Below are positions 1 to 9,923 of a stretch of 37,642 bases of DNA, one piece after another. The stretch is from Microthrixaceae bacterium (GTDB lineage Bacteria > Actinomycetota > Acidimicrobiia > Acidimicrobiales > Microtrichaceae). Each line of letters starts with the position of its first letter. The stretch's first letter is position 1. A model generated the notes under the pieces. It worked only from the letters and a program-made list of their open reading frames with translations, had not been told where the DNA came from and searched no databases. A program made the translations under genes and the position numbers. The stretch lies in assembly GCA_020845705.1 (NCBI GenBank), contig JADLFH010000032.1, forward strand, positions 1 through 37,642, given 5' to 3'.

Positions 1-59
1 CCTGCCTCAATCCACCGGCCCCTCCTGCCTCAATCCACCGGCCCCTCCTGCCTCAATCC
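1..59. repeat. 23-bp tandem repeat, cut by the window edge
   Basis: A 23-bp unit occurs at 1-23 and 24-46, and a third copy runs from 47 until it breaks off at 59. Each unit carries the core CCTGCCTCAATCC followed by ACCGGCCCCT. The array may continue to the left of the window. It is non-coding as far as can be seen and lies upstream of the luciferase-like oxidoreductase gene. Confidence 0.9.
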
Positions 60-83
60 GATTCTTGAGGCAGGAAGGGCCGG
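38..83. repeat. Long inverted repeat (potential hairpin)
   Basis: Positions 38-56 and 65-83 are inverted copies over 19 bp with one mismatch, separated by an 8-nt loop (57-64). The inner 10 bp (CCTGCCTCAA/TTGAGGCAGG) pair perfectly. The hairpin sits where the 23-bp array switches to the opposite-strand family that follows. There is no T-run, so a classical terminator is not supported, although a transcript would fold strongly here. Confidence 0.8.
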
Positions 84-107
84 ATTCCGAACCCTGGTGC
101 CTCATGA

Positions 108-204
108 ATCGGTTTGAGGCACAGAGGGCCGGGTCGGGTCGGGTCGATCGGTTTGAGGCACAGAGGGCCGGGTCGGGTCGGGCCGATCGGTTTGAGGCAC
201 AGAG
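108..204. repeat. 39-bp tandem repeat
   Basis: Units begin at 108, 147 and 186, an exact period of 39 bp; the third copy diverges after about 19 bp. Each starts ATCGGTTTGAGGCACAGAG and ends with repeated GGGTC. Reverse-complemented, the first 23 bp matches the 23-bp unit at 1-59 at about 15 positions, so the two arrays look like diverged copies of one family in opposite orientation. The period is 13 codons, but the frame across it gives only a low-complexity peptide and is probably not a gene. Confidence 0.85.
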
Positions 205-243
205 CGTCGGTGCCGAGGTGGGCGCTCCCCTAACCTTCCGCCG

Positions 244-1191
244 ATGACCGAGCCCCCATTGCGGCGTCCGTTCCGGTTCAGCTCACCCGCCACGGGCTGC
301 AACACCCGCCGTGAGCTGATCGATCGAGCCAAGCTGCTGGAGGACCTCGGCTACTCGGCGGTCACCATCGCCGACCACTTCAACGACCAGCTCGGCCCCA
401 TCGCCACGCTCATGGCCATCGCGGACGCCACGACGAGCATCCGCATCGCCCCCATGGTGTTCAGCAACGACTACCGCCACCCCGCGGCGCTGGCGAAGGA
501 GGCGGCCACGCTGGACCTGCTGTCCGAAGGCCGTCTGGAGTTCGGCCTCGGCGCCGGCTGGAAGGCCAGCGACTACGCGACCACGGGCATCACCTTCGAC
601 GACGCTGTGGAACGGATCGACCGCATGGCCGAGTCGCTGTCGGTCATCAAGGCGCTGTGGGCCGAGGGCCCCGCGAAGGTCATGGGACGCTGGTATCAGG
701 TGGACGGCCTCGAGGGAACACCCAAACCGTTCCAGAAACCCCACCCGCCCATCACCGTCGGCGGCGGCTCCAAGCGGGTGATCCAGCTCGCCGGCCGCGA
801 AGCCGACATCGTGGGGTTCATCCCCTCGATGAAAGCCGGCGTGGTCGACGCCCAAGCCGGACCGAGTGCGACGCCCGCGGCAACCGACCGGCGCCTGGAG
901 TGGCTCCGAGACGCCGCCGGGGACCGCTTCGAGCACCTGGAACTTCAGGTGCGGCTGGAGTTGGCGCTGGTCACCGACGACCCCGATCCGCTGTTCGAGA
1001 CCATGTCAGGCGCATTCGGGTTGACACCCGACGAAGGCCGTGAGACCCCCTATGCGCTGGTCGGCCCCACCGATCACATGGTCGAACAACTCGAACGGCG
1101 GCGCGACCGCTGGGGCTTCTCCTACATCGGCGTACCCCTCGACGCTGCGGATGCACTGGCGCCGGTGGTCGCCCGCCTCGCCGGCAACTGA
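244..1191 (+). CDS. LLM-class (luciferase-like) F420-type oxidoreductase
   Basis: This 315-residue protein fits the bacterial luciferase-like monooxygenase family. Supporting segments are AVTIADHF near residue 40, RIAPMVFSNDYRHP near 75-90, LSEGRLEFGLGAGW near 100 and PHPPITVGGGSKRVIQLA near 165-180, a set typical of the TIM-barrel F420-dependent members. The substrate cannot be told from the sequence; related actinobacterial enzymes transfer hydride between F420 and small organic molecules. The ATG at 244 lies just after the repeat region, and no strong ribosome binding site is visible. It is convergent with the NlpC/P60 gene and forms no operon. Dependence on F420 rather than FMN is inference from the subfamily. 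Confidence 0.8.
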   Translation: MTEPPLRRPFRFSSPATGCNTRRELIDRAKLLEDLGYSAVTIADHFNDQLGPIATLMAIADATTSIRIAPMVFSNDYRHPAALAKEAATLDLLSEGRLEFGLGAGWKASDYATTGITFDDAVERIDRMAESLSVIKALWAEGPAKVMGRWYQVDGLEGTPKPFQKPHPPITVGGGSKRVIQLAGREADIVGFIPSMKAGVVDAQAGPSATPAATDRRLEWLRDAAGDRFEHLELQVRLELALVTDDPDPLFETMSGAFGLTPDEGRETPYALVGPTDHMVEQLERRRDRWGFSYIGVPLDAADALAPVVARLAGN

Positions 1192-1198
1192 GCCGGCG

Positions 1199-1224
1199 GC
1201 CCGCTACAGCCGACCGAAGCGGGC
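1199..1224. terminator. Possible bidirectional hairpin terminator between convergent genes
   Basis: GCCCGCT (1199-1205) and AGCGGGC (1218-1224) form a perfect 7-bp stem around a 12-nt loop, overlapping the stop codon of the NlpC/P60 gene and just past the stop of the oxidoreductase gene. There is no T-tract on either strand, so the role is only suggested by its position. Confidence 0.3.
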
Positions 1225-2373
1225 GGGCTTGGACGTGGAGTAGATGCTGGAGATCTTCACCACGTCACCGGTCTGGGGTGCGTGGATCATCAACCCGTCG
1301 CCGATGTAGAGACCGACGTGGTGAACGGGGTTGCCGCCGAAGGTGAGGTCGCCCGGCTGGAGCTGATCGGCGGTGATCCGCTCGGTCATCGCGAACAACG
1401 CACGGGAGGAGTGCGGAAGGGACTTGCCGGCCTGGGCCCACGCGTACATGACCAGGCCCGAGCAGTCGAACCCCTTGCCAGGTGAGCTTGCGCCCCACCG
1501 ATAGGGCACCCCGAGTTGCGACTTGGCCGCGGCGATCACCGATGCGACGCCGGGGCTCACCGGACCCGGGTCGGGTAGCTGCACCTCGGGTGCCGATGCA
1601 CCGGGTTCGGTCGACGATTGGTACGCGGGGGCGGAACGGCGCGGCGGTATTGCGGCCACCGGACGGGCGGCCGCCTGGGCTGCCAGCTCCGCCGCTCGAC
1701 GCGCCGCGCGCTCGGCCGCGGCTTCGCGCTCGGCGGTGATGCGGGCCTGTTCCTTGGCGACCGCCTCGGCCAACTGGCCGCTGAGGGAACTCTTCAGATC
1801 TTCCTGCTTGGCGATCGTGGCCTCGATGTCGGCCCGGGTCTTTTCGAGCGCGGCGACCTTGGCGTCGATTCGGGCCTTCGAGGCGTCGAGCTTGCGCTGT
1901 TCGTCGGTCAAGTTGATCCGAGCGGCGCGGATGTCCTCGATCACGTCCTCACGGTCGCCTTGGAGGCTCTCGAGGTAGGTCGAGCGGTTGCTCACGTCGG
2001 TGGTCTGATCCACGGGCATCAGCACAGGATCGAACTCTCCGCCGGAGACGAACGCCTCCAGAGCGAAGCGCTTGGCCGCAGCACGCTGGTCGCCCAATTG
2101 CTGCTCTGCCGCCGCCACCGCCTGCTGCTTGTCGGCCAACTCCGCCTGGAGCTGGGCCACCTGGTGCTTCGCCTCCAGGAATGCCTCGTCGAGGTTGTCA
2201 CCGCGCTCGTGCAGCTCTTGAAGCTGCGCGGCGACGCTCTGGGCACGCTCACGGAGCTCGGTAACCGACAGAGGCGGCTGTGCCGCGACCACCGACGGTG
2301 CAACAGCGAGCCCCACCACCGTCACGCAAAGTGACGCGACGAATCGGAAGCTGAAACGGGACGTGGAGACCAT
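1204..2373 (-). CDS. Secreted NlpC/P60 peptidoglycan endopeptidase with coiled-coil N-terminus
   Basis: This 389-residue exported cell-wall hydrolase has a signal peptide (residues 1-32, cleavage probably after VVAA), a long charged helical coiled-coil region (about 36-235), an Ala/Pro-rich linker (about 235-275) and a C-terminal NlpC/P60 domain (about 276-389). The catalytic Cys304 is in FDCSGL, His352 in HVGLYIG, and the third polar residue is probably His364 in MIHAP. The layout resembles RipA/CwlO-type D,L-endopeptidases that cut peptide stems during growth or division, with the coiled coil keeping the enzyme restrained; this regulation is known for the family and inferred here. I start at the ATG at 2373 because it leads straight into the signal peptide; an upstream in-frame start at 2454 would put 27 non-signal residues in front. 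Confidence 0.88.
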   Translation of the reverse strand: MVSTSRFSFRFVASLCVTVVGLAVAPSVVAAQPPLSVTELRERAQSVAAQLQELHERGDNLDEAFLEAKHQVAQLQAELADKQQAVAAAEQQLGDQRAAAKRFALEAFVSGGEFDPVLMPVDQTTDVSNRSTYLESLQGDREDVIEDIRAARINLTDEQRKLDASKARIDAKVAALEKTRADIEATIAKQEDLKSSLSGQLAEAVAKEQARITAEREAAAERAARRAAELAAQAAARPVAAIPPRRSAPAYQSSTEPGASAPEVQLPDPGPVSPGVASVIAAAKSQLGVPYRWGASSPGKGFDCSGLVMYAWAQAGKSLPHSSRALFAMTERITADQLQPGDLTFGGNPVHHVGLYIGDGLMIHAPQTGDVVKISSIYSTSKPARFGRL

Positions 2374-2524
2374 GACACCAAAATGATGACAGCTTCGAGT
2401 CGAATATGACAACTCGGTTACGGATTGACTTCTGTCACGCTTCGAAAACAGCATCTCCGATCGGGCTTCGCGGATCGGTCTACGGTGTGAGCCTCAGGGG
2501 GCACGAGCCGGGGGGAATTGGATA

Positions 2525-4435
2525 GTGGATCGGCGTCATTTCCTGCGTGCTGCGATGGGGGGTGGATCCGCCGTGACGTTGGGTTTGCGCAGCACAGGAT
2601 GCACGCCTCCCCCACGCCCCGACGATCCCCTCACCGCGGGACCGCACCCGCCACCGCCGCCGGGGCCCTCTCGCGATCGATGGGCCCGCATGCCCGCGGC
2701 GTTCAACCGCAAGGTGACAACCGAGATCGACGACGCGCCCCTCGAAGTGCTCGAAGGAGCGTTGCCGGCGGATCTGGCCGGTCACGTGCTGTTCCAATCG
2801 CTGTCGCTGCTTCCCGGCGACGCCGGGTTCAGCGGCGACGGCATGGTGTGGAGGCTCGACTTCGACGGGCCCACCCCCCGGATCACCTCGCGGCTGTTGC
2901 GAACCACCGACTACATCATGGGAGCAGCGTTCGCCGACACGTCGTATCGCTTCGAGTCTCGGGGGATGGCTCGACTCGGCAGCCTCGGCATGCAGAACCA
3001 GTGCAACACGGCACTGGTCGGCCTCCACGGAAATCGGCTGGTGGCCACCGCCGACGGCGGCAGGCCCTGGGAGATCGATCCGGCGACACTCAACCCCATC
3101 ACCCCGGTGGGAGCCCTCGACGAGTACCGGCCCGTGGTGGACCTGCCGTTCAACCGCCACCTCTGCCCGCTGACCATCACCAGCGCGCACCCGCCCTTCG
3201 ACGCCGAGACCGGCGAGTTCTACGGGGTGTCGCTCTCGACGGTGCCGATACCGGGGTTGGTGTTCTTCGAGGTGTTGGCGTGGGACGGCCAGGGCCGTTT
3301 CAAGCGAGTACCGGTGGTGACCGGCGACGGCCGGCCGCTCCTCGTCAGCCAGAACGCTCATCAGATATGCGTGACGCGCCATCACCTGGTGATCCTCGAT
3401 GCGTCAGGAACCATCGAGGCAGGCAAGCTGCTGCACCCGCCGAACTCGTGGGAGGCGGGCTTCACGCAGGTGCCCCGACCCGAGTCGTACCTATACGTCA
3501 TCTCCCGCGACGACATCCGACAGACGGCCGGTGGCGTGGTGACACAGCGGGCGATCGTGCCGCGCGAGTCGGGCCATTTCATGGTCGACTACGACAGCAC
3601 ACCGGATCGCCTGGTGATCCACAGTGCGCACACCTCGGCATCGGACTTCGCCGAGTGGATCCAGCCATACGACATCCACCCCCACACTCGTGCCCCGAAC
3701 CGCACCGAGTTGATCAACGCCATCACGCCGGTGAACTACGACATCGGCGTGGTCGGCCGTTACGAGGTTGACGCCCGCACCGGCGCGGTGTTGGAACAGA
3801 ACCTCTTCTACGACGACTGGACGTGGGGCACCGGTGGACTCGTGGCCCGCAACCCCCTCACTCCCGCCGCAACGCTCGGCGACGTGTTCCACGCAACCTC
3901 GGGTTTCCCCACCGACCTCGCCGTAGACCGGGTGGCCCGGGGGTTCTGGAGCCACCCCTATCGGATCGTGGCGATCGACGAGCTCCCCTGGGACGGGGTG
4001 CCCTCCGGCCTGGTTCGCGTCGACCACGACGCCGGTCGGGTCGTCGACGCGTACCCATATCCCGGCGACCGCTTCGGGTGGACGCCCACCTTCGTCCCCA
4101 GGGCCGCCGGCGCCACCGGCTCCGACGACGGCTACGTGGTCACCGTCGTCTTCGGCGACGAAGCCACCGAGCGGTCCTCGGGTACCGAGATGTGGATCTT
4201 CCGGGCCGACGACCTCGCCTCGGGGCCGGTCGTCAAACTCGGTCGAGCAGATCTCGCCGTGCCGCTGACCCTGCACTCGATCTGGCTCGAAACCACCCGC
4301 ACGACCAGACCCGACTACCGGATCGACGTGCGCCGTGAGCTCACCGAGCGGGCCGCCTCCTGGCAGCTCGACCCGCTGGTGGCGTCCATCCTCGAAACCG
4401 AGGTCCTCCAGCCCTACGAGGCGATGGCGAGCTGA
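2525..4435 (+). CDS. Carotenoid oxygenase (RPE65/CCD family) with twin-arginine signal
   Basis: A 636-residue carotenoid cleavage oxygenase, a non-haem Fe(II) beta-propeller enzyme that cleaves conjugated polyenes. Probable iron ligands are the histidines of TSAHPPFD (about 223), SQNAHQICV (about 280), ESGHFMVDYD (about 352) and PLTLHSIWLE (about 585), so the four-His site looks complete. The N-terminus, DRRHFLRAAMGGG followed by a hydrophobic run, matches a Tat signal. A Cys at about 26 (STGC) might be lipidated, but the lipobox is poor. A proline-rich linker (about 28-50) follows. Most family members are cytoplasmic, so export is unusual. The GTG at 2525 is chosen because a G-rich ribosome binding site lies about 10 nt upstream. 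The gene is flanked by oppositely oriented genes and appears monocistronic. The substrate is unknown. Confidence 0.87.
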   Translation: MDRRHFLRAAMGGGSAVTLGLRSTGCTPPPRPDDPLTAGPHPPPPPGPSRDRWARMPAAFNRKVTTEIDDAPLEVLEGALPADLAGHVLFQSLSLLPGDAGFSGDGMVWRLDFDGPTPRITSRLLRTTDYIMGAAFADTSYRFESRGMARLGSLGMQNQCNTALVGLHGNRLVATADGGRPWEIDPATLNPITPVGALDEYRPVVDLPFNRHLCPLTITSAHPPFDAETGEFYGVSLSTVPIPGLVFFEVLAWDGQGRFKRVPVVTGDGRPLLVSQNAHQICVTRHHLVILDASGTIEAGKLLHPPNSWEAGFTQVPRPESYLYVISRDDIRQTAGGVVTQRAIVPRESGHFMVDYDSTPDRLVIHSAHTSASDFAEWIQPYDIHPHTRAPNRTELINAITPVNYDIGVVGRYEVDARTGAVLEQNLFYDDWTWGTGGLVARNPLTPAATLGDVFHATSGFPTDLAVDRVARGFWSHPYRIVAIDELPWDGVPSGLVRVDHDAGRVVDAYPYPGDRFGWTPTFVPRAAGATGSDDGYVVTVVFGDEATERSSGTEMWIFRADDLASGPVVKLGRADLAVPLTLHSIWLETTRTTRPDYRIDVRRELTERAASWQLDPLVASILETEVLQPYEAMAS

Positions 4436-4494
4436 CGGCGAGCGGGACCACGCCATCGAACCAATCGAGGTGGTCGCCGAGGAAGCTGCGACGC

Positions 4495-5607
4495 TCAGCG
4501 GCGGGCGCCCACCACCAGTTCCGCCTTCTGGAGGTCCTTGAGCGTGGCGTGGCCTGTCAGCGCCATCGTCTTGCGCAGGGCGCCGAAGAGGTTGGTGGCT
4601 CCGTCGTGTCCGACGGCAGGGCCGATGAGGATCTCCTCGGTGGTTCCCCGCGTACCGACACGGGTGCGGCCGCCCCGCGGGAGTCTCGGGTGGCCGGCGC
4701 CCACGCCCCAGCTCCAGCCGTGCCCGGGCGAGTCGGTGGCCGCGGAGAGAGGCGAGCCCATCATCACGGCGTCGGCGCCACAGGCGATGGCGGCAGCAAG
4801 GTCGCCCGAGGTGTCCATACCCCCGTCCGCTATCAGATGCACGTAGACGCCTGTCTCGTCGAGATGTCTCATCCGCGCCGCTCGTGCGTCGGCGAGCGCG
4901 GTCGCCTGACCCGAGCCGAGCCCGAGCACCGCCCGGCTCGACGATGCAGCACCCGCTCCCACGCCGACGAGGATCCCCGCCGCGCCGGTGCGCATCAGGT
5001 GCAGCGCGGCCTGATAGCTGGCGCATCCACCCACCAGCACCGGGCTCTCCAGCTCGCGAACGAAGCGCTTCAGGTTCAGGGTCTCGCCGGTCCTCGCCAC
5101 GTGCTCGGCCGACACGACGGTGCCCTGGATCACCAACACGTCGAGCTCGGCTGCGCGGATGTCGCCCAACAGGCGGGTGGCCGACTGCGGGGTGACCGCC
5201 CCCACCACCACCACACCCGCCTCGCGCAACTCGGCCGCACGCCGTCGGATCAGCTCGGGCTTCACCGCCTCGCCGTAGAGCTCGCCCAGGCGCCGGTGCA
5301 CCTTCTCCTCGGGGAGTTGGGTGATCTCCTCCACAAGCGGCGCCGGGTCCTCCCAGCGCGTCCAGAGACCTTCGAGGTGCAGGGCGGCGGCGGCACCAAG
5401 CCGCCCCAGCTCCCGAGCCGACGATGGGCTCACGACCGAGTCCATCGCCGAGGCGATGAGTGGCAGGTCGAACGCGAACGCGTCGATCTGCCAGCTCAGG
5501 TCGATGTCGGAGGTGTCTCGGACCCTGCGGTTGGGCAGGATCGCCACCTCGGACAGCTCGTAGGCGAGGCGGCCCGCCTTGCCCATTCCGATGTCGATCT
5601 CGGCCAC
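4495..5607 (-). CDS. guaB3: GuaB3 family IMP dehydrogenase-related protein
   Basis: A 370-residue protein of the IMPDH/GMP reductase TIM-barrel family, GuaB3 subgroup. It has the DLPLIASAMDSVVSP segment near residue 50, VGAVTPQSA near 130, a glycine-rich phosphate-binding loop near 220-230, and LIADGGMDTSGDLAAAIACGADAVMMGSPL near 260-290. There is no CBS pair, as usual for GuaB3. The loop that holds the catalytic Cys in true IMPDH reads GAASSSR, with serine and no cysteine, so classical IMP oxidation through a thioimidate is doubtful. Actinobacterial GuaB3 proteins generally have poorly defined roles. The GTG at 5607 is preceded by GGAG at good spacing. It is the last gene of the minus-strand run after groEL, the Nudix gene and the hypothetical gene. 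Confidence 0.87.
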   Translation of the reverse strand: MAEIDIGMGKAGRLAYELSEVAILPNRRVRDTSDIDLSWQIDAFAFDLPLIASAMDSVVSPSSARELGRLGAAAALHLEGLWTRWEDPAPLVEEITQLPEEKVHRRLGELYGEAVKPELIRRRAAELREAGVVVVGAVTPQSATRLLGDIRAAELDVLVIQGTVVSAEHVARTGETLNLKRFVRELESPVLVGGCASYQAALHLMRTGAAGILVGVGAGAASSSRAVLGLGSGQATALADARAARMRHLDETGVYVHLIADGGMDTSGDLAAAIACGADAVMMGSPLSAATDSPGHGWSWGVGAGHPRLPRGGRTRVGTRGTTEEILIGPAVGHDGATNLFGALRKTMALTGHATLKDLQKAELVVGARR

Positions 5608-5679
5608 CGATGCTCCTAGGGGAAAGGGGCGAGTCTACAGACGCCCGTTCCGTGACTCGGCCGGGGTTGGGGTGGGCGG

Positions 5680-6072
5680 TCAGCCGCCGCGGAGCGACTT
5701 GAGCACCTGGCGAGCGATGGTGGCGTTCATCTCGTACGCGGCGCGGCGGCCCGCCTTCGACACCTGCCGCACCACACTTCCACCCGTGGCCTCCTCGAGC
5801 GAGTCGAGGCCCGACACCAGTGCGCCCTTGGTGGCGTCGGTGGCCTTGTAGCCCATCGAGGTGAGCCCCTTGAGCAGCTCGCTCTGCGCTACCGGACCCG
5901 GTGCCGCCGCCGCGATGATGCGCAACGCGTCCTTGGTCAGCTCGGCTCCCTGCTCGATGGCCTCGACCGCGGTGAGGGTCCCCTCGGGGGACTCCTCGAT
6001 CGATGCCAGCCATCTCCGTACCTTCACCACGATCTCGCCGTGGGTTTCGCCGTCGAAGCTCAGCGTGGGCAT
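5680..6072 (-). CDS. Hypothetical protein, small and helix-rich
   Basis: I do not recognise this 130-residue protein. It has an N-terminal segment MPTLSFDGETHGEIVVKVRR, a middle stretch of Ala-rich helices (about 35-75), and a C-terminal half rich in Gly, Lys and Arg ending ARQVLKSLRGG. There is no signal peptide, no membrane segment and no cysteine. The middle part (SELLKGLTSMGYKATDATKGALVSGLDSL) could be a small helical, perhaps winged-helix-like, fold, but that is speculation. It sits 10 bp downstream of the Nudix gene and 72 bp upstream of guaB3, on the same strand, so co-transcription is likely. Codon use matches its neighbours, so it is probably a real gene. Confidence 0.7.
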   Translation of the reverse strand: MPTLSFDGETHGEIVVKVRRWLASIEESPEGTLTAVEAIEQGAELTKDALRIIAAAAPGPVAQSELLKGLTSMGYKATDATKGALVSGLDSLEEATGGSVVRQVSKAGRRAAYEMNATIARQVLKSLRGG

Positions 6073-6082
6073 GTGATCGAGG

Positions 6083-8487
<2,405 letters not shown>

Positions 8488-8492
8488 TCAGC

Positions 8493-8780
8493 TCACTTCA
8501 CGATGGCGAGCACGTCGCGCGCCTGGAGGATGAGCAGGTCTTCACCGTCGATGGTGATCTCGGTGCCGCCGTACTTCGAGTACACGACGCGGTCGCCTAC
8601 CTTCACCTCCATCGGGATGCGCTCGTTGTCGTCGCCGTAGCGGCCTTCACCGACGGCGATCACCTCGCCCTGCTGGGGCTTCTCCTTGGCGGTGTCGGGG
8701 ATGACCAGGCCGCTGGCGGTCTTCTCCTCGGCCTCCGCCGGGCGGACGACGATGCGGTCTTCCAGTGGCTGCAGGTTCAT
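8493..8780 (-). CDS. groS: Co-chaperonin GroES (10 kDa)
   Basis: The 95-residue heptameric lid of the GroEL chamber. It begins [20 protein letters not shown], has the mobile-loop segment [18 protein letters not shown] at about 18-36, and [14 protein letters not shown] near 62-75, all characteristic of GroES. The ATG at 8780 is preceded by GGAGG at a 7-nt spacing, which decides the start over an upstream GTG in the same frame. The leader between promoter and start contains a second CIRCE-like palindrome. It is the first gene of the groES-groEL operon. Confidence 0.98.
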   Translation of the reverse strand: MNLQPLEDRIVVRPAEAEEKTASGLVIPDTAKEKPQQGEVIAVGEGRYGDDNERIPMEVKVGDRVVYSKYGGTEITIDGEDLLILQARDVLAIVK

Positions 8781-8819
8781 GCAGATGCCTCCGTTGGCAA
8801 GTGGGTTGCTGGATTCAAA

Positions 8820-8846
8820 TTGGCACTCGATTGGTGCGAGTGCCAA
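8820..8846. promoter_or_regulatory. Second CIRCE-like HrcA operator
   Basis: TTGGCACTC (8820-8828) and GAGTGCCAA (8838-8846) form a perfect 9-bp inverted repeat around a 9-nt spacer, the exact CIRCE geometry, with one symmetric change from the consensus (A to G, and its partner T to C). It lies immediately downstream of the first CIRCE, over the expected transcription start and early leader of groES. Confidence 0.8.
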
Positions 8847-8875
8847 ACCTAGCACTCGTGCCCCGTGAGTGCTAA
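8846..8875 (-). promoter_or_regulatory. groES-groEL promoter
   Basis: On the minus strand, TTAGCA (8875-8870) serves as -35 and TAGGTT (8851-8846) as -10, with an 18-bp spacer. The -35 box is inside the right arm of the first CIRCE and the -10 begins in the left arm, so HrcA binding would block polymerase directly. The same 18-bp spacing occurs at the infA and rplM promoters proposed in this window. Confidence 0.65.
8849..8875. promoter_or_regulatory. CIRCE operator (HrcA binding site)
   Basis: CTAGCACTC (8849-8857), a 9-nt spacer and GAGTGCTAA (8867-8875) match the CIRCE consensus TTAGCACTC-N9-GAGTGCTAA at all positions except the first. HrcA bound here represses groES-groEL until heat stress; this is established for the site family. 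Confidence 0.95.
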
Positions 8876-8897
8876 CGCGGGGTCGGCAGTGGGCGAC

Positions 8898-9923
8898 TCA
8901 GCAGAGACGCAGGCCCGGCACGGCGCCGGTGTCGGCGGGACTTGGCCCGTCGGACCGCAGCCTGTGGTACGCGGCGGCGGCCACCATCGCCGCGTTGTCG
9001 GTGCACATCGCCCGCGACGGCAGGAACGCCCGTAGTCCGTCTGCCACGCACGCGTCCAAGACGGCCTCCCGGAGCTGGGAGTTCGCCGCGACGCCCCCCG
9101 CGAGGCCCAGGCCCTCGGCGCCGATCTCGCGCGCCGCGCGACGCGCCTTGGCAACCAACACGTCGCACACCGCCGCCTGGAACGACGCTGCCACATCGGC
9201 CGTGTCGATCTCAGGGTGGCGCCGGACGTGGTTGATCACCGAGGTCTTCAGTCCGCTGAAGCTGAAGTCCCACCCCTGGTCGAGCATCGCCCGGGGGAAG
9301 CTCACCGCCGTCGGGTCACCGGCCATCGCCAACGCGTCGATGGCGGGGCCTCCCGGGTAGCCGAGACCCAAGAAGCGGGCCACCTTGTCGAACGCCTCGC
9401 CCGCGGCGTCGTCGAGGGTTGCACCCAGCACCTCGTATGAACCGGGCCCGTCCATGCGGATGAGCATCGTGTGGCCTCCCGAGACCAACAACACCACCAG
9501 GGGCATGGGCAGGTCGGGTTCCTCGATCAGCGCCGCGTGGAGGTGCGCTTCGAGGTGGTTCACGGCGACGAAGGGGACCCCCCACGCCAGGGCGAGCGCC
9601 TTGGCGGCGGACACTCCGATGAGCAACGAACCGATCAGCCCCGGTCCGTAGGTTGCGCCGATGGCCGCCACGTCGCGGGACTCGATTCGTGCTTCGAGCA
9701 TCGCCTCTGCGATCACCGGCACCAGCAGTTCGAGGTGGGCCCGGCCGGCGATCTCGGGGACCACGCCTCCGTAGCGCGCATGGAGGTCGATCTGGCTCGA
9801 CACCACCGAGGACATCACGGTTCGTGCGCCACTGACCACCGCTGCCGCGGTCTCGTCGCAGGAGGTCTCGATCCCAAGGATCGGCGCACTCGGCGCGAGG
9901 TCCACCACCGGATCAGAAGCCAT
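8898..9923 (-). CDS. tsaD: tRNA N6-adenosine threonylcarbamoyltransferase TsaD
   Basis: A 341-residue ASKHA-fold enzyme that transfers the threonylcarbamoyl group onto A37 of ANN-decoding tRNAs (t6A). Motifs: ILGIETSCDETAAAVV near 15-30, the metal-binding HLEAHLHA near 123-130, LLVSGGHTMLI near 145-155, and LAGGVAANSQLR near 275-286. Length is normal. Its start overlaps the end of rimI by 11 bp, and TsaB and TsaE, which work with it, are encoded just upstream in the same run. The stop lies only 23 bp from the groES promoter region, so groES/groEL may also receive read-through. Confidence 0.97.
   Translation of the reverse strand: MASDPVVDLAPSAPILGIETSCDETAAAVVSGARTVMSSVVSSQIDLHARYGGVVPEIAGRAHLELLVPVIAEAMLEARIESRDVAAIGATYGPGLIGSLLIGVSAAKALALAWGVPFVAVNHLEAHLHAALIEEPDLPMPLVVLLVSGGHTMLIRMDGPGSYEVLGATLDDAAGEAFDKVARFLGLGYPGGPAIDALAMAGDPTAVSFPRAMLDQGWDFSFSGLKTSVINHVRRHPEIDTADVAASFQAAVCDVLVAKARRAAREIGAEGLGLAGGVAANSQLREAVLDACVADGLRAFLPSRAMCTDNAAMVAAAAYHRLRSDGPSPADTGAVPGLRLC

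Noticed and set aside
1..205. CRISPR array
   Set aside because: Units are contiguous tandem repeats without unique spacers, and no cas genes are present.
65..247. A 60-codon frame across the left repeats
   Set aside because: The 39-bp period makes any frame open there; the product is a simple repeat with no ribosome binding site.
2374..2524. Promoters between the divergent NlpC/P60 and carotenoid oxygenase genes
   Set aside because: TTGACT, TTGTCA and TACGGT are present, but no pair has acceptable spacing with a good partner.
4446..4475. Terminator hairpin between the carotenoid oxygenase and guaB3 (GACCAC/GTGGTC)
   Set aside because: Only a 6-bp stem with an 18-nt loop and no T-run; too weak to call.
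3491..6013. An 840-codon open frame on the minus strand across the carotenoid oxygenase and guaB3
   Set aside because: It covers two well-recognised genes in another frame; the peptide is Arg/Gly/His-rich low-complexity typical of out-of-frame high-GC DNA.
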